Source: Microbacterium sp. LCT-H2 (GTDB taxonomy: Bacteria; Actinomycetota; Actinomycetes; Actinomycetales; Microbacteriaceae). From it: a DNA stretch of 64,000 nt. Position numbers and translations under genes: made by a program. The notes below the pieces were generated by a model. The model made no database searches. It was not told where the DNA came from and saw only the letters and a program-made list of their open reading frames with translations. The stretch spans positions 806,001 to 870,000 of the forward strand of contig NZ_MODW01000001.1 in assembly GCF_001866135.1 (NCBI RefSeq). Direction: 5' to 3'. Positions 1 through 8,458 of the stretch are shown here, in pieces; positions within the stretch are counted from its first letter, which is position 1; the number at the start of each line of letters is the position of its first letter.

Positions 1-2
1 CG

Positions 3-194
3 ATCGTCGGCGTGGGCTTCTCGCTCGTCCTCATCTCGCAGCTCCACCCCGAGACGTGGCTCCGGTTCGGGGTCTGGCTCGTGATCGGACTCGTCGTGTA
101 CTTCGCCTACAGCCGTCGGCACTCGCTCCTGAACCCGGACAGCCCCCGGCACCGCCCGGGCACGACTTCGGAGACCCCCGGCGACACGCCGTAG
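3..194 (+). CDS. Amino-acid permease, C-terminal fragment (5' end outside window)
   Basis: Only the last 63 codons are present; the reading frame is open to the left edge, so this is the 3' end of a gene that starts upstream. It shows a hydrophobic segment with the pattern LRFGVWLVIGLVVYFAYSRR followed by a short polar, proline-rich tail. A final membrane helix ending in YxxYSRRHS is typical of APC-superfamily amino-acid permeases (cationic amino acid or basic amino acid transporters), which carry 12 to 14 helices. The family call rests on this short tail alone. The last 40 bases of the gene form the left arm of a long inverted repeat (155-246). Confidence 0.6.
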   Translation: MVGVGFSLVLISQLHPETWLRFGVWLVIGLVVYFAYSRRHSLLNPDSPRHRPGTTSETPGDTP

Positions 195-246
195 GCGGGG
201 CCGGGGAGGCGGCGGGTCGCGCCGCAGCTCCGAAGTCGTGCCCGGG
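155..246. terminator. Long inverted repeat spanning the permease stop codon
   Basis: Two perfect 19-base arms, 155-173 (CCCGGGCACGACTTCGGAG) and 228-246, separated by 54 bases that include the TAG at 192-194. The next gene is convergent and ends at 251, so the structure could serve as a bidirectional terminator. One arm lies inside the coding sequence, which is unusual for a terminator. Confidence 0.55.
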
Positions 247-250
247 AGGA

Positions 251-2404
251 TCAGCCGACGACGAGGTTGGCGGTGTCGACGACGCGGTCGCCCTCGCCGG
301 GGAACGCCGTGCGGGTGACGCCGGCCTCCACGTTGCCGGTGTGCAGCAGCGTCGAGCCGGACCCGAACGCGTCGTCGCGGAGCTCCAGGGCGCCGCCCTC
401 GAACCGGTTGCCGACCGCGCGATAGTGGGTCGCGCCGCTCGTCACGGCGACGTGCGTGGTCGATCCCTCCGCCCGGAAGGTGCTGTCGGCGAGCGTCAGG
501 TGCAGCTCCCCGGCGCCCGACCGCGACACCGTCGTCCCGCCCTTCGCCGACACCTCGGAACCCGCGATCTCGACGACCTGACGGTCCTTCGATGCTGCCG
601 CGATGCGGGCGTTGCGGAGCGTGGAGCCTTCGACACGCAGCTTCCCCGTCGCGGAGGCGATAGGGGCGGCGTCGTCCGCCGCGCTGAGGGTCGAGCCGCG
701 GAAGGTGACCGCTCCAGGCCCGTTGATCTTCATGCCGCCGACGCGGTCGAGCACCGTGTCGACGAAGGTCACGGGCGTCTTCACCGTCGCGTTGGTGAGC
801 TCGCCGGGAGCGACGAACGTGAAGTGCGAGTCGGCGATCACGGTCGGCCGGGCGGAGTTGTCGGAGGCCTGGGTGATGACGAGCGTGTCCGAGGCGGTGC
901 AGCCGCGCAGCTGCGCACCGTCCGCGTTGATCCACAGCATCCCGGAGCCCGTGAGCGAGGGCTTGCCGATCACCTGCACGTCCTCCAGCGTCAGGTCGGT
1001 GATGCGCACCCGCGCCACGAACCACGAGCACACGTGCTTGCGGACGGTGATGCGCTTGGCCGCCGAGCCCCACGCCGCCCCGGAGTTCGCGAACGTCATG
1101 AGACCGGAGTTGCCCGTGTAGGTGAGGTCGTGCTCGTACTGGCCGTGGGTGACGAAGGGACCCTGGTCGTCGCCGTCGCCGTGGCAGTTCTCCACGAGGC
1201 AGTAGGCGCTCGCGGTGAAGTCGTTGAGGTGCCGGGCGTTGGCGGTGTGGCAGTTCGCGACATACCCGTACAGGCAGTAGATCTGCTGCGTCAGGTAGCC
1301 GGCTCCACCCCACGTGACGGAGGTCGGGTTCTTCAGCGTGCAGCTCTCCGTGGTGAAGTACGTGTTCCACCGGCGCTGGATCAGGGGCCAGAAGGTCGCC
1401 GTGCCGTCGATGTGGTCCACGTCGCAGCGCACCGCGTACTCGAAGGCCAGCGGGTGCGACCCGGTGTACTCGTCCGTCCCTTTGCCGAGGAACTTGAGGT
1501 TCGACACGGTCACGTCCTGCACCGGCTTCACGTGCCGCCACGTCATCGTGCGGTCCTTGCCGAGCGGCCAGCCGTTCTTGTAGTTCACGCGGATGTGCCG
1601 ACCGTCGACGATCTGGGTCACCTGGACCAGCCGCTGCAGCTCGCGCTCCCAGCGACCGGACAGCGCGTTGACCTCGGCGGCGTACCACTCCCCGACCGCG
1701 AAGAACGACGAGTCGGCGACGGGGAAGATGTCGGCGAGGTCGGGCACGTCCTCGCCGAGCTTCGCCTCCTGCACCGCGTCGGTCACCTCGCCACGGAAGA
1801 ACATGACGGCCGCGAAGGGGTCGTCCTTCCCGGCGTTCTCGATGCCCTCGGTCGTCATGAGGTGATTCCCGAAGTCGAACGCGATGTTCGACCGGGAGAA
1901 CTTGTGGCGGCGGACGAAGTTGAGGTCGGTGTGCGCCTCCACGCGCCGCACCCCGGCGTCGCCCACCATCGCGTCGAGCGCGTCGTCCGCGGGCGCGGAG
2001 GCGTCCATGATGCCGAACTTCCGGAAGTCGACCGTGCCGTCGTGCACGAGCACCCAGGCGCCGCCCTTCGGCCCCGCGAGCACCGTGCCGCCGTTGGCCG
2101 CGGGGGCGTCCTTCTTCACGAAGCGGTAGAGCCCGTCACCGCCGTCGCCGGGGGTCGCGTAGCCGCTCGTGCGCACGAGGTCGCCGTCCTTGCCCTTGCG
2201 TGTCGCGAGGGCGGTGGCGACGCCTCCGTGCGCGACGTTCTTCGAGCCCGACGACTCCTGCGGCACGACGGGTCCGGCGGCCTGAGCCGCGGCGGGGGCG
2301 CCGATCGCGGCAACCCCGCCCAGGGCGGCGGCGCCGAAACCGGCGAGCAGCATCCGTCGACTGCGCATCGCCGCGGTCTCGGTGGTGGTGTCCAGCTGGG
2401 TCAT
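251..2404 (-). CDS. Tat-exported right-handed beta-helix protein (pectate-lyase-like)
   Basis: A 717-aa protein with a twin-arginine signal near residues 14-45 (RSRRMLLAGFG, hydrophobic stretch, AxA site at APAAAQAAG). After it come a KNVAHGGVATALATR segment and long stretches rich in G, N, V and D with periodic short beta strands, as in parallel beta-helix enzymes (pectate lyase 3 / phage tailspike-like superfamily). No catalytic residues can be assigned by eye. The start is the ATG at 2404, because AAGGAGG (2411-2417) is 6 bases upstream; an ATG two codons earlier touches the Shine-Dalgarno. The gene follows the minus-strand sugar operon after 104 bases, which suggests that it acts outside the cell on a polysaccharide whose products the importer takes up. 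Substrate unknown. Confidence 0.72.
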   Translation of the reverse strand: MTQLDTTTETAAMRSRRMLLAGFGAAALGGVAAIGAPAAAQAAGPVVPQESSGSKNVAHGGVATALATRKGKDGDLVRTSGYATPGDGGDGLYRFVKKDAPAANGGTVLAGPKGGAWVLVHDGTVDFRKFGIMDASAPADDALDAMVGDAGVRRVEAHTDLNFVRRHKFSRSNIAFDFGNHLMTTEGIENAGKDDPFAAVMFFRGEVTDAVQEAKLGEDVPDLADIFPVADSSFFAVGEWYAAEVNALSGRWERELQRLVQVTQIVDGRHIRVNYKNGWPLGKDRTMTWRHVKPVQDVTVSNLKFLGKGTDEYTGSHPLAFEYAVRCDVDHIDGTATFWPLIQRRWNTYFTTESCTLKNPTSVTWGGAGYLTQQIYCLYGYVANCHTANARHLNDFTASAYCLVENCHGDGDDQGPFVTHGQYEHDLTYTGNSGLMTFANSGAAWGSAAKRITVRKHVCSWFVARVRITDLTLEDVQVIGKPSLTGSGMLWINADGAQLRGCTASDTLVITQASDNSARPTVIADSHFTFVAPGELTNATVKTPVTFVDTVLDRVGGMKINGPGAVTFRGSTLSAADDAAPIASATGKLRVEGSTLRNARIAAASKDRQVVEIAGSEVSAKGGTTVSRSGAGELHLTLADSTFRAEGSTTHVAVTSGATHYRAVGNRFEGGALELRDDAFGSGSTLLHTGNVEAGVTRTAFPGEGDRVVDTANLVVG

Positions 2405-2442
2405 GCTCATCCTCCTTGCGGCGTCCTCGCCGCGGTCAGGCG

Positions 2443-2459
2443 TCCGGCCCTCGGCCGGA
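2443..2459. terminator. Short GC-rich hairpin
   Basis: TCCGGCC-CTC-GGCCGGA, a perfect 7-base stem with a 3-base loop, lies between the GNAT gene and the beta-helix gene on the same strand. It could be a weak terminator or processing site that separates the importer operon from the secreted protein. Confidence 0.35.
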
Positions 2460-2508
2460 TCGCGGTCACCGATCAGTCCCCGATCCCCAGCGCTCTCCGA
2501 GCGGATGC

Positions 2509-3435
2509 TCAGAAGTAGTCGCCCGCCGTGAAGTGGCGGATGCCGTCCACCCGGGCCTCGCGGCGCAGCGGGCGGATCATCCCGGTGCGGTCGTCCTGCC
2601 GCACGGCCGCCGGAGCGAACGCGCGGACGGCGCGCTCCTCCGCGGCGAGCGCGGGGACGGCCAGCTCGCAGGTGCGGACGCCCGCCGCAGCCCAGTCCGC
2701 GGTCACGGCCTCCAGCACCACGCGACGCACCGCGTCCGGATCGGCCACGGAGGGATCGGTCGCGCTCTCGTGCAGCAGCCCGACGCCGTCGCGCACCTCC
2801 GCCACCGCGTAGCCGACCGTCGCCTGCGCCTCGGCGACCCGGTACAGCGTCGCGCCCCGCAGCCGCACCTCCGCCATCGTCCAGTCGCGGTCGCCGCGCA
2901 CCGGAGCGAGCACGACCACACCCGTGCGGGAGCGCTCGTAGACCTCGCGGAGCGGGGCGAGGACACCGAGTCCGACGGACTCGCGCGCGACCGAGGCGGG
3001 CTCCACGGCCGTCGCCGACGCCGCCCACGGCCCGGCCATCGTGCGGGGCATCGAGAAGGTCGTGAAGCCGCTCGACCGGTACACGTCGGGAGTTCCGGTG
3101 AACAGCAGGGCCCAGTCGGCGTCGCCCGCCGCGTCCAGGGTGGCGGCCACGAGTCGGCGGGCCAGTCCCCGGCCACGAGCCCGCTCGGCGACCGCGACGC
3201 TGCCGATCGCGTGCACCTGCGCCACCCCGCCGCCCGACTCCCGCAGGCGCTTCGGCAGGCCGTAGATCGACCCGCACACGCCCTCGTCGTCTTCCGCGAC
3301 GAGCGTGTGGCTCAGCCGCTCGTCGTCCACGAGCCACTGGTCCGGCGCGAGGGGCGGTGTGAAGGCGGCCGCCCACAGCGCCGCGAGAGCGGGCTGGTCC
3401 TCCGCACGCGCCGACCGCACGACCACGGCGCTCAT
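2509..3435 (-). CDS. GNAT family N-acetyltransferase, Eis-like two-domain
   Basis: A 308-aa protein. The N-terminal half has the acetyl-CoA signature IGSVAVAERARGRGLARRLVAATLDAAG (about residues 80-105, Q/RxxGxG/A loop). The C-terminal half, with a terminal hydrophobic/aromatic ending (HFTAGDYF), matches the tripartite layout of Eis-type acetyltransferases, where the free C-terminal carboxylate helps catalysis. The acceptor is unknown. ATG at 3435 overlaps the previous stop as ATGA, so it is translationally coupled to the hydroxyacid dehydrogenase and is the last enzyme of the importer operon. In this setting it could acetylate an amino sugar or amino acid, but that is inference. Confidence 0.75.
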   Translation of the reverse strand: MSAVVVRSARAEDQPALAALWAAAFTPPLAPDQWLVDDERLSHTLVAEDDEGVCGSIYGLPKRLRESGGGVAQVHAIGSVAVAERARGRGLARRLVAATLDAAGDADWALLFTGTPDVYRSSGFTTFSMPRTMAGPWAASATAVEPASVARESVGLGVLAPLREVYERSRTGVVVLAPVRGDRDWTMAEVRLRGATLYRVAEAQATVGYAVAEVRDGVGLLHESATDPSVADPDAVRRVVLEAVTADWAAAGVRTCELAVPALAAEERAVRAFAPAAVRQDDRTGMIRPLRREARVDGIRHFTAGDYF

Positions 3436-4445
3436 GCCATCGAGGAGAGCTGGGCGCGGTCGACGGCGTGTACGAGCGGGCGCCCCGCGGCGAAGGCGTC
3501 GAGCTCGTCGGCGACGATGCGCCCCTGCCGCAGCCGGCCCTCCCTGGTGCCTGCCGCACGGTGCGGGGTGAGCAGCACGCGCGGTGCCGAGCGGAAGGGA
3601 CTCTCCGCGGACAGCGGCTCCTCGTCGAACACGTCGATCGCGGCACTCAACCGGCCACGACGGAGCTCGGCGAGCAGGGCGGCCTCGTCGACCAGCCAGG
3701 ACCGCGCCGTGTTGACCAGGCCGGCACCGTCCGGCATCAGTGCGAGTTCCCGCGCTCCGATGAGGTGATGCGTCTCCGGCAGGGTGGGGGCGTGCACCGC
3801 GACGATCTGCGCACGGCGGAGTGCCTCGTCCAGCGTCACGAGCTCCGCACCGAGGGACGACGCCTCGGCCGCGTCGAGCGTGGGGTCGACGAGCAGCGGC
3901 TCGGCGCCGAGCGCCCGGAGCAGGTCGAGGTACGCCCGCCCGGTCCGGGAGGCGCCGATGACCGCGACGGGAGCGCCGAGGATCTCGTGCTGCACCCCGA
4001 CGGCCTCCGCGTCCCACCAGCCGTCGCCGGCGCGCAACGCGTCGTGCATCTCCGGCACCCGGTGCAGCAGGGCGAGCGTGAACGTCAGCGACACCTCCGC
4101 CACCGACCGGGCCATCCCCGCCCCGGCCTGCGTCACCCGCACGCCGCGGTCGAAGAGCGCGTCGGTCGCGAAGGGCTTGATCGTGGCTCCGGTGTGCGCG
4201 ATGAGCTCCAGCTTCGGAAGGGTGGCGAGCACCGCGTGGTCGAAAGGACCCACGCCCCAGCTCGTCACCACGACGCGCGCCTCGTCGAGCACCGCATCCG
4301 CGAGCCGGTCCACCCGCGCGAACGTCCCGCCGAGCCGCGCCGCGACGGTCTCCAGCCGGGCCGCGTCCTCGGCCGAGAAGAACTCGGCGAACAGCTCCGC
4401 GGAGCATGCCGCGACCACGGTCGGAGCGCTCGTCCCGGCGGTCAT
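3432..4445 (-). CDS. D-isomer-specific 2-hydroxyacid dehydrogenase
   Basis: 337 aa, the usual length for the family. An N-terminal catalytic subdomain is followed by a Rossmann segment (HEILGAPVAVIGASRTGRAYLDLL, about residues 150-175; the usual GxGxxG reads GASRTG). The catalytic set is recognisable: NTARSWLVDEAALL (Arg), DVFDEEPL (Glu) and LLTPHRAAGTREG (His). The enzyme reduces a 2-keto acid to a D-2-hydroxy acid, or the reverse, with NAD(P)H. It shares ATGA overlaps with both neighbours, so it is embedded in the operon and probably acts on a keto acid made by the adjacent DHDPS-family enzyme. Substrate unknown. Confidence 0.83.
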   Translation of the reverse strand: MTAGTSAPTVVAACSAELFAEFFSAEDAARLETVAARLGGTFARVDRLADAVLDEARVVVTSWGVGPFDHAVLATLPKLELIAHTGATIKPFATDALFDRGVRVTQAGAGMARSVAEVSLTFTLALLHRVPEMHDALRAGDGWWDAEAVGVQHEILGAPVAVIGASRTGRAYLDLLRALGAEPLLVDPTLDAAEASSLGAELVTLDEALRRAQIVAVHAPTLPETHHLIGARELALMPDGAGLVNTARSWLVDEAALLAELRRGRLSAAIDVFDEEPLSAESPFRSAPRVLLTPHRAAGTREGRLRQGRIVADELDAFAAGRPLVHAVDRAQLSSMA

Positions 4446-5527
4446 CGCAGCCAGGCCTCGAGGTTCTCGGCGATGAACGCGTCGTCGTTGAGCTCCGGGT
4501 ACGCCTGCCGGACGCGGGCGATCTCCTCCGCCTGTCCCGGGGAGAGGCCCTCGGCCGGGTCGAGGCACCAGATGCCTTCCAGGAGGCCCTGCTGGCGGAG
4601 CATCTCGTGCACCCCGGCGATGACCCCGTGGAAGTCGTTGCCCGGGTCGAACACGGCCTGGTTCACGTCCACCATGTCCGAGGCACGGCGTCCCACCTCG
4701 CGGTACGCCTCCGCGTCTCCCGCCAGGGCGCGGTGCACACGCTCCAGCAGCGCGACCGCCGCGTGCGTGCCGACCGCCCACTGACCGAGCAGCCCGCCGA
4801 CGAACCGGAGGGTGCGCCGCCCGGACGGGGAGTGCACGTGGAACTCGGAGAGCAGGTCGGCGACGATCGCGTCGTCGTTGCCCGTGTACAGCGCGATCTC
4901 GTCGGCGCGCCCCGAGGCGGCCACGCCCCGCACGAGCTCCAGCGTGCGGTAGCGGTCGAAGGGAGCGGCCTTCACGGCGACGACGGACGGGATCGCGGCG
5001 AACTCGCGCCAGAACTCGCGGTCGAGCACGGGTCCGCCGATCGCGGTCTGCAGGTAGAAGCCGACCAGCGGCAGCACCTCGCCGACGGCGCGGGCGCGGT
5101 CGAGCAGGGCACGCTCGTCCGCACCCGCGACGCGGGGACTCACCAGCACGGCGTCGTAGCCGAGGGAGCGGGCGAGCTCCGCCTCGGCGACCGCCTGGGC
5201 CGTGTCGCCCGCCACGCCGGCGATGCGCACAAGGGTCGCGTCGTCGCGGGCGTCCATCTCCTCCGCGGCCAGCGCGAGCACCGGCTCGAAGAGCGCGTGC
5301 TCCGGGTCGCGGATCTCGAACTGCGTCGTGTGCACGCCGACGGCGAGGCCGCCAGCCCCGGCGTCGAGGTAGTAGCGGGAGAGCGCCCGCTGCCGCCGCT
5401 CGTCGAGCGTGCGCGCGGCGGTGAGGGCGAGCGGATGGGCCGGGATCACGGCACCGCGGGCGAGGGTCGCGGCGGCCTCAGGGCGCAGCGACGGCACGGT
5501 CGCCGGGTGCGAAGCGGCGTCGGTCAT
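4442..5527 (-). CDS. Dihydrodipicolinate synthase family protein (class I aldolase fold)
   Basis: 361 aa, somewhat longer than classic DapA (about 290). A TIM-barrel enzyme of the DHDPS/NAL superfamily is suggested by the GVHTTQFEIRD segment, the VGFYLQTAIGGPVL strand and SVVAVKAAPFDRYRT, where the lysine is in the expected place for the Schiff-base lysine. The family condenses or cleaves pyruvate or 2-keto-3-deoxy acids. Because it lies between a sugar-type epimerase and a 2-hydroxyacid dehydrogenase, a catabolic retro-aldol step is more likely than lysine biosynthesis. ATG at 5527 shares one base with the upstream stop (TGATG), and its own stop overlaps the next ATG. Confidence 0.78.
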   Translation of the reverse strand: MTDAASHPATVPSLRPEAAATLARGAVIPAHPLALTAARTLDERRQRALSRYYLDAGAGGLAVGVHTTQFEIRDPEHALFEPVLALAAEEMDARDDATLVRIAGVAGDTAQAVAEAELARSLGYDAVLVSPRVAGADERALLDRARAVGEVLPLVGFYLQTAIGGPVLDREFWREFAAIPSVVAVKAAPFDRYRTLELVRGVAASGRADEIALYTGNDDAIVADLLSEFHVHSPSGRRTLRFVGGLLGQWAVGTHAAVALLERVHRALAGDAEAYREVGRRASDMVDVNQAVFDPGNDFHGVIAGVHEMLRQQGLLEGIWCLDPAEGLSPGQAEEIARVRQAYPELNDDAFIAENLEAWLR

Positions 5528-6561
5528 CAGAACTTCCCGTCCCGCACGGCCCACTTCGTGGGCTTGGCGATCATCGGCAGCCCGTCGCGGATCCAGCCTG
5601 CCTGCATGCGGATGAGCTCCTCGGCGGAGACGGACGGGTAGCCGAACAGGGCCATGCAGCGGCGGGCGTCGCTGAGCAGCGCGGTCGGCTGCGGCTCGTC
5701 GACGATCTCGACCTCCCGCTCGAACAGCTCGCCGAAACGATGGGCGATCGAGGAGACGCTGAGCAGCTCCGGACCGGTGAGGTTGATCACGAAGGGGTCG
5801 GTCGAGGCGTGCACCAGGCTCCGCAGCACGACCTCGTTCGCGTAGCCCTGCCAGATCACGTTGACGTTGGCGGTGGCGACGGACACCGGCTCCCCCGCGT
5901 GCACGGCGCTGCCGATGTCGGCGAGCACCCCGTAGCGGAGGTCGACGGCGTAGTTCAGGCGGATGATCGCGACCTTGGTGCCGCGCTCCTGCGCCCCGAA
6001 CTCGAACACGCGCTCCCGACCGAGGCAGGACTGCGCGTACTCGCCGATCGGCGCGGGCGTGGTCTCCTCGGCGGCACCGCCCGAGGTGGCAGGGACGAAC
6101 GGATACACGTTCCCGGTGGAGAGCACCGAGATCGCGCTGTCGCGGTAGCGGCGGGCGATGCGGTCGGGAAGAGCCGCGTTGACCTCCCACGCCCAGGAGG
6201 CGTTGGTCGCGGCACCGAACTTCGCGCCCACCATGAACACCACGTTCGGGGCATCGGGGAGACCGGCGAGGTCGTCGTTCTCGATGAGGTCGAACGGCAC
6301 GACGCGCACCCCCGCGGCCTCCAGGCGCTCGCGGATGGCGGCGTCGCCGAAGCGGGAGACCGCGTACACGGCGTCGTCCGTGCGGCCGGCGGCGTCCAGG
6401 CCGCGCCGGGCGAGCATCGCCAGGGTCGGTCCCATCTTGCCGCCGGCGCCGAGGATCACGAGGTCTCCGGAGCCCTGGGCGAGGTCGGCCACGAGCCCGT
6501 CGCTCGGGGTGGCCAGCGCCTCCTCGAGCTCGGCCTCGGAGGCGAAAGCATACTGCGTCAT
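5527..6561 (-). CDS. NAD-dependent epimerase/dehydratase family protein
   Basis: 344 aa. An N-terminal Rossmann motif LVILGAGGKMGPTLAMLARR (about residues 33-52) follows a short helical extension. VSRFGD and STGNVYPF lie where extended-SDR enzymes carry the cofactor and catalytic serine. The usual YxxxK is not obvious: EYAQSCLGRERVFEF offers a Tyr but Gly-Arg in place of the Lys region, so activity as a standard epimerase is uncertain. Translationally coupled (TGATG) to the DHDPS-family gene. A weak AGAAGGG precedes the ATG by about 12 bases, and 21 bases separate it from the upstream permease stop. Probably part of a sugar or sugar-acid degradation route. Confidence 0.75.
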   Translation of the reverse strand: MTQYAFASEAELEEALATPSDGLVADLAQGSGDLVILGAGGKMGPTLAMLARRGLDAAGRTDDAVYAVSRFGDAAIRERLEAAGVRVVPFDLIENDDLAGLPDAPNVVFMVGAKFGAATNASWAWEVNAALPDRIARRYRDSAISVLSTGNVYPFVPATSGGAAEETTPAPIGEYAQSCLGRERVFEFGAQERGTKVAIIRLNYAVDLRYGVLADIGSAVHAGEPVSVATANVNVIWQGYANEVVLRSLVHASTDPFVINLTGPELLSVSSIAHRFGELFEREVEIVDEPQPTALLSDARRCMALFGYPSVSAEELIRMQAGWIRDGLPMIAKPTKWAVRDGKF

Positions 6562-6582
6562 GGTCGTGCGGTTCCCTTCTTC

Positions 6583-7488
6583 TCAGCCCTTGATCCCGGT
6601 GCCGGTGACGCCCTCCTGCACGTACCGCTGAGCGATGAGGTACGCGAGGAAGATCGGCAGCAGCGCCACGACGGAGCCGGCGAGCATGGTGCTGAGCGGC
6701 ACATCCTGCTGCTGCAGCGACGAGATGCCCACGGTGAGGGTGAACATCGAGTTGGACTTGGCGATGATGAGCGGCCAGAGGAAGTCGTTCCAGTGCCAGA
6801 GGAAGACGAAGATCCCGAGCGTCGCGAGGATCGGCTTGCACAGCGGCAGCACGATCCGCAGGAAGATGCGGAACTCGCCGGCCCCGTCGATGCGGGCGGC
6901 CTCGAAGAGCTCGTCGGGCAGGCCCTGGATGAACTGGCGCATGAGGAAGACCGCCTGCGCGTTCGCGAGCGTCGGCAGGATGAGCCCCCAGTACGTGTCG
7001 ATGCCGCCGAGGTTCGCCATGAGGATGAACGTCGGGATCAGCGTCACGTGGAACGGCACCATGACCATCGCCAGGAACGACCAGAACATGACCTCCTTGC
7101 CGCGGAAGCGCTTCTTGGCGAAGGCGTAGCCGGCGAGCGCGGAGAGGAACAGCACCGCCACGACCGAGACGAGCGAGTAGACGAGCGTGTTGAACAGCCA
7201 GACGAGGATGTTCTGCCCGGCGAGCACCTGCTCGTACGCCTCGAACGAGATGTCGTTCCAGGGGAGCAGCGAGCCGGGGAGCTCCACGAGCATGCCCGGC
7301 TTCAGGCTCAGCACGACCATGGCGTAGAAGGGGAAGAAGCTGAGGATGCCGGCGAGACTCAGCCAGATCCAGCGGACGGCGATGCCCCAGCCGGTCGGCT
7401 CGAGCGCGCGGAATGAGCGGCGCTTCCGCGCGGCGGGACGCGTCGCGGGCGGGGTCGTCTGCGTCGGCGGCTGCAGGAGGGCGGTCAT
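6583..7488 (-). CDS. Carbohydrate ABC transporter permease, MalG-type
   Basis: 301 aa with six predicted membrane helices after a cytoplasmic N-terminus. The EAA coupling loop is clear: EAARIDGAGEFRIFLRIVLP (about residues 200-219), which docks to the ATPase. Ends in EGVTGTGIKG, a common tail in CUT1-family inner-membrane subunits. ATG at 7488 overlaps the upstream permease stop as ATGA. No ATP-binding subunit is encoded here; CUT1 systems of this kind in actinobacteria usually borrow a shared ATPase (MsiK type) encoded elsewhere. Confidence 0.9.
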   Translation of the reverse strand: MTALLQPPTQTTPPATRPAARKRRSFRALEPTGWGIAVRWIWLSLAGILSFFPFYAMVVLSLKPGMLVELPGSLLPWNDISFEAYEQVLAGQNILVWLFNTLVYSLVSVVAVLFLSALAGYAFAKKRFRGKEVMFWSFLAMVMVPFHVTLIPTFILMANLGGIDTYWGLILPTLANAQAVFLMRQFIQGLPDELFEAARIDGAGEFRIFLRIVLPLCKPILATLGIFVFLWHWNDFLWPLIIAKSNSMFTLTVGISSLQQQDVPLSTMLAGSVVALLPIFLAYLIAQRYVQEGVTGTGIKG

Positions 7489-8390
7489 TTCTGCTTTCCG
7501 ATCACGAGGCGCTGGATGAGGGCGACCACGAGGGTCATGAGGAACAGGGCCACGCCCACCGCGGCCGCGTAGCCGTAGTCGAAGTAGCGGAAGCCCTGGT
7601 CGTAGAGCATGTAGACGAGCGAATAGCTCGCGTTCGCCGGCCCGCCCTGGGTCATCACGTAGATGACGTCGAAGACCTGGAAGGCGGCCGTCGTCTCGAT
7701 CACCGCGAGGAAGAAGAACGTCGGGCGCAGGTGCGGGAGGATGATCCACCGGAAGCGCTGCCAGGCGTTCGCGCCGTCGACCAGCGCCGCCTCCTCCAGC
7801 TCGCGCGGCACGTCCTGCAGGGCGGCGATGAGGATCATCATCCCGTAGCCGAACCGGGACCAGACGCCCACGACGACGATGGCGGGGATCACGAGCACGG
7901 TGCTGCCGAGCCAGGAGCCGCCGAGGCCGAGCGGGGTCATCAGCGCGGACCAGGGACCGTTGGCGGAGAAGATCCAGACGAAGATCGAGCCGGCCAGCAC
8001 GAGCGAGGTGATGACGGGGAGGAAGAAGATCGAGCGGAAGAACCGGGCGCCGCGGAAGGCGCGGCGCACGCCGAGGGCCATGATCGTCGACAGCACGAGC
8101 GCGATCGGCACCGCGAAGACCGTGTAGATGAGGGTGGTCCCCAGCGCCCGCCAGAACAGCGGGTCGGCGACGAGGCGCTGGAAGTGGTCGAGGCCGCGCC
8201 AGGCGATCTCGCCGGAGATGTCGTAGTCGAAGAAGCTCAGCGCCACACCCGCGATGCTCGGGCCGAAGCGGAAGGCGATGAACAGCAGGAAGGCGGGGAG
8301 CACGAACAGGAACGCGACGCGCGCTTCCCGTCGAGCGAGCACCCGGGCGACCCGCCCTGCGGGCTTCGGCGCCGTGGTGGCCGTCGTCAT
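7485..8390 (-). CDS. Carbohydrate ABC transporter permease, MalF-type
   Basis: 301 aa, six helices, first helix at about residues 26-45 (VAFLFVLPAFLLFIAFRFGP). EAA loop: ELEEAALVDGANAWQRFRWI (about residues 195-214). The motif YVMTQGGPANASYSLVYMLY is typical of CUT1 permeases for di- and oligosaccharides or polyols. It forms the channel with the downstream MalG-type protein and receives substrate from the lipoprotein encoded upstream (8459-9700). It is separated from that gene by 68 bases holding a strong hairpin. Confidence 0.9.
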   Translation of the reverse strand: MTTATTAPKPAGRVARVLARREARVAFLFVLPAFLLFIAFRFGPSIAGVALSFFDYDISGEIAWRGLDHFQRLVADPLFWRALGTTLIYTVFAVPIALVLSTIMALGVRRAFRGARFFRSIFFLPVITSLVLAGSIFVWIFSANGPWSALMTPLGLGGSWLGSTVLVIPAIVVVGVWSRFGYGMMILIAALQDVPRELEEAALVDGANAWQRFRWIILPHLRPTFFFLAVIETTAAFQVFDVIYVMTQGGPANASYSLVYMLYDQGFRYFDYGYAAAVGVALFLMTLVVALIQRLVIGKQK

Positions 8391-8421
8391 TGTCGATTCC
8401 TCACGTGGGGGGCGGGAGAGA

Positions 8422-8452
8422 GGGGGCGTGCGGCGGGTACCCGCACGCCCCC
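8422..8452. terminator. Intra-operon hairpin downstream of the sugar-binding protein gene
   Basis: Perfect 12-base arms (8422-8433 GGGGGCGTGCGG and 8441-8452) with a 7-base loop, located between the binding-protein gene and the permease genes. Such hairpins commonly stabilise the upstream message or let only part of transcription through, so that more binding protein than permease is made. Confidence 0.6.
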
Positions 8453-8458
8453 GGGGTG

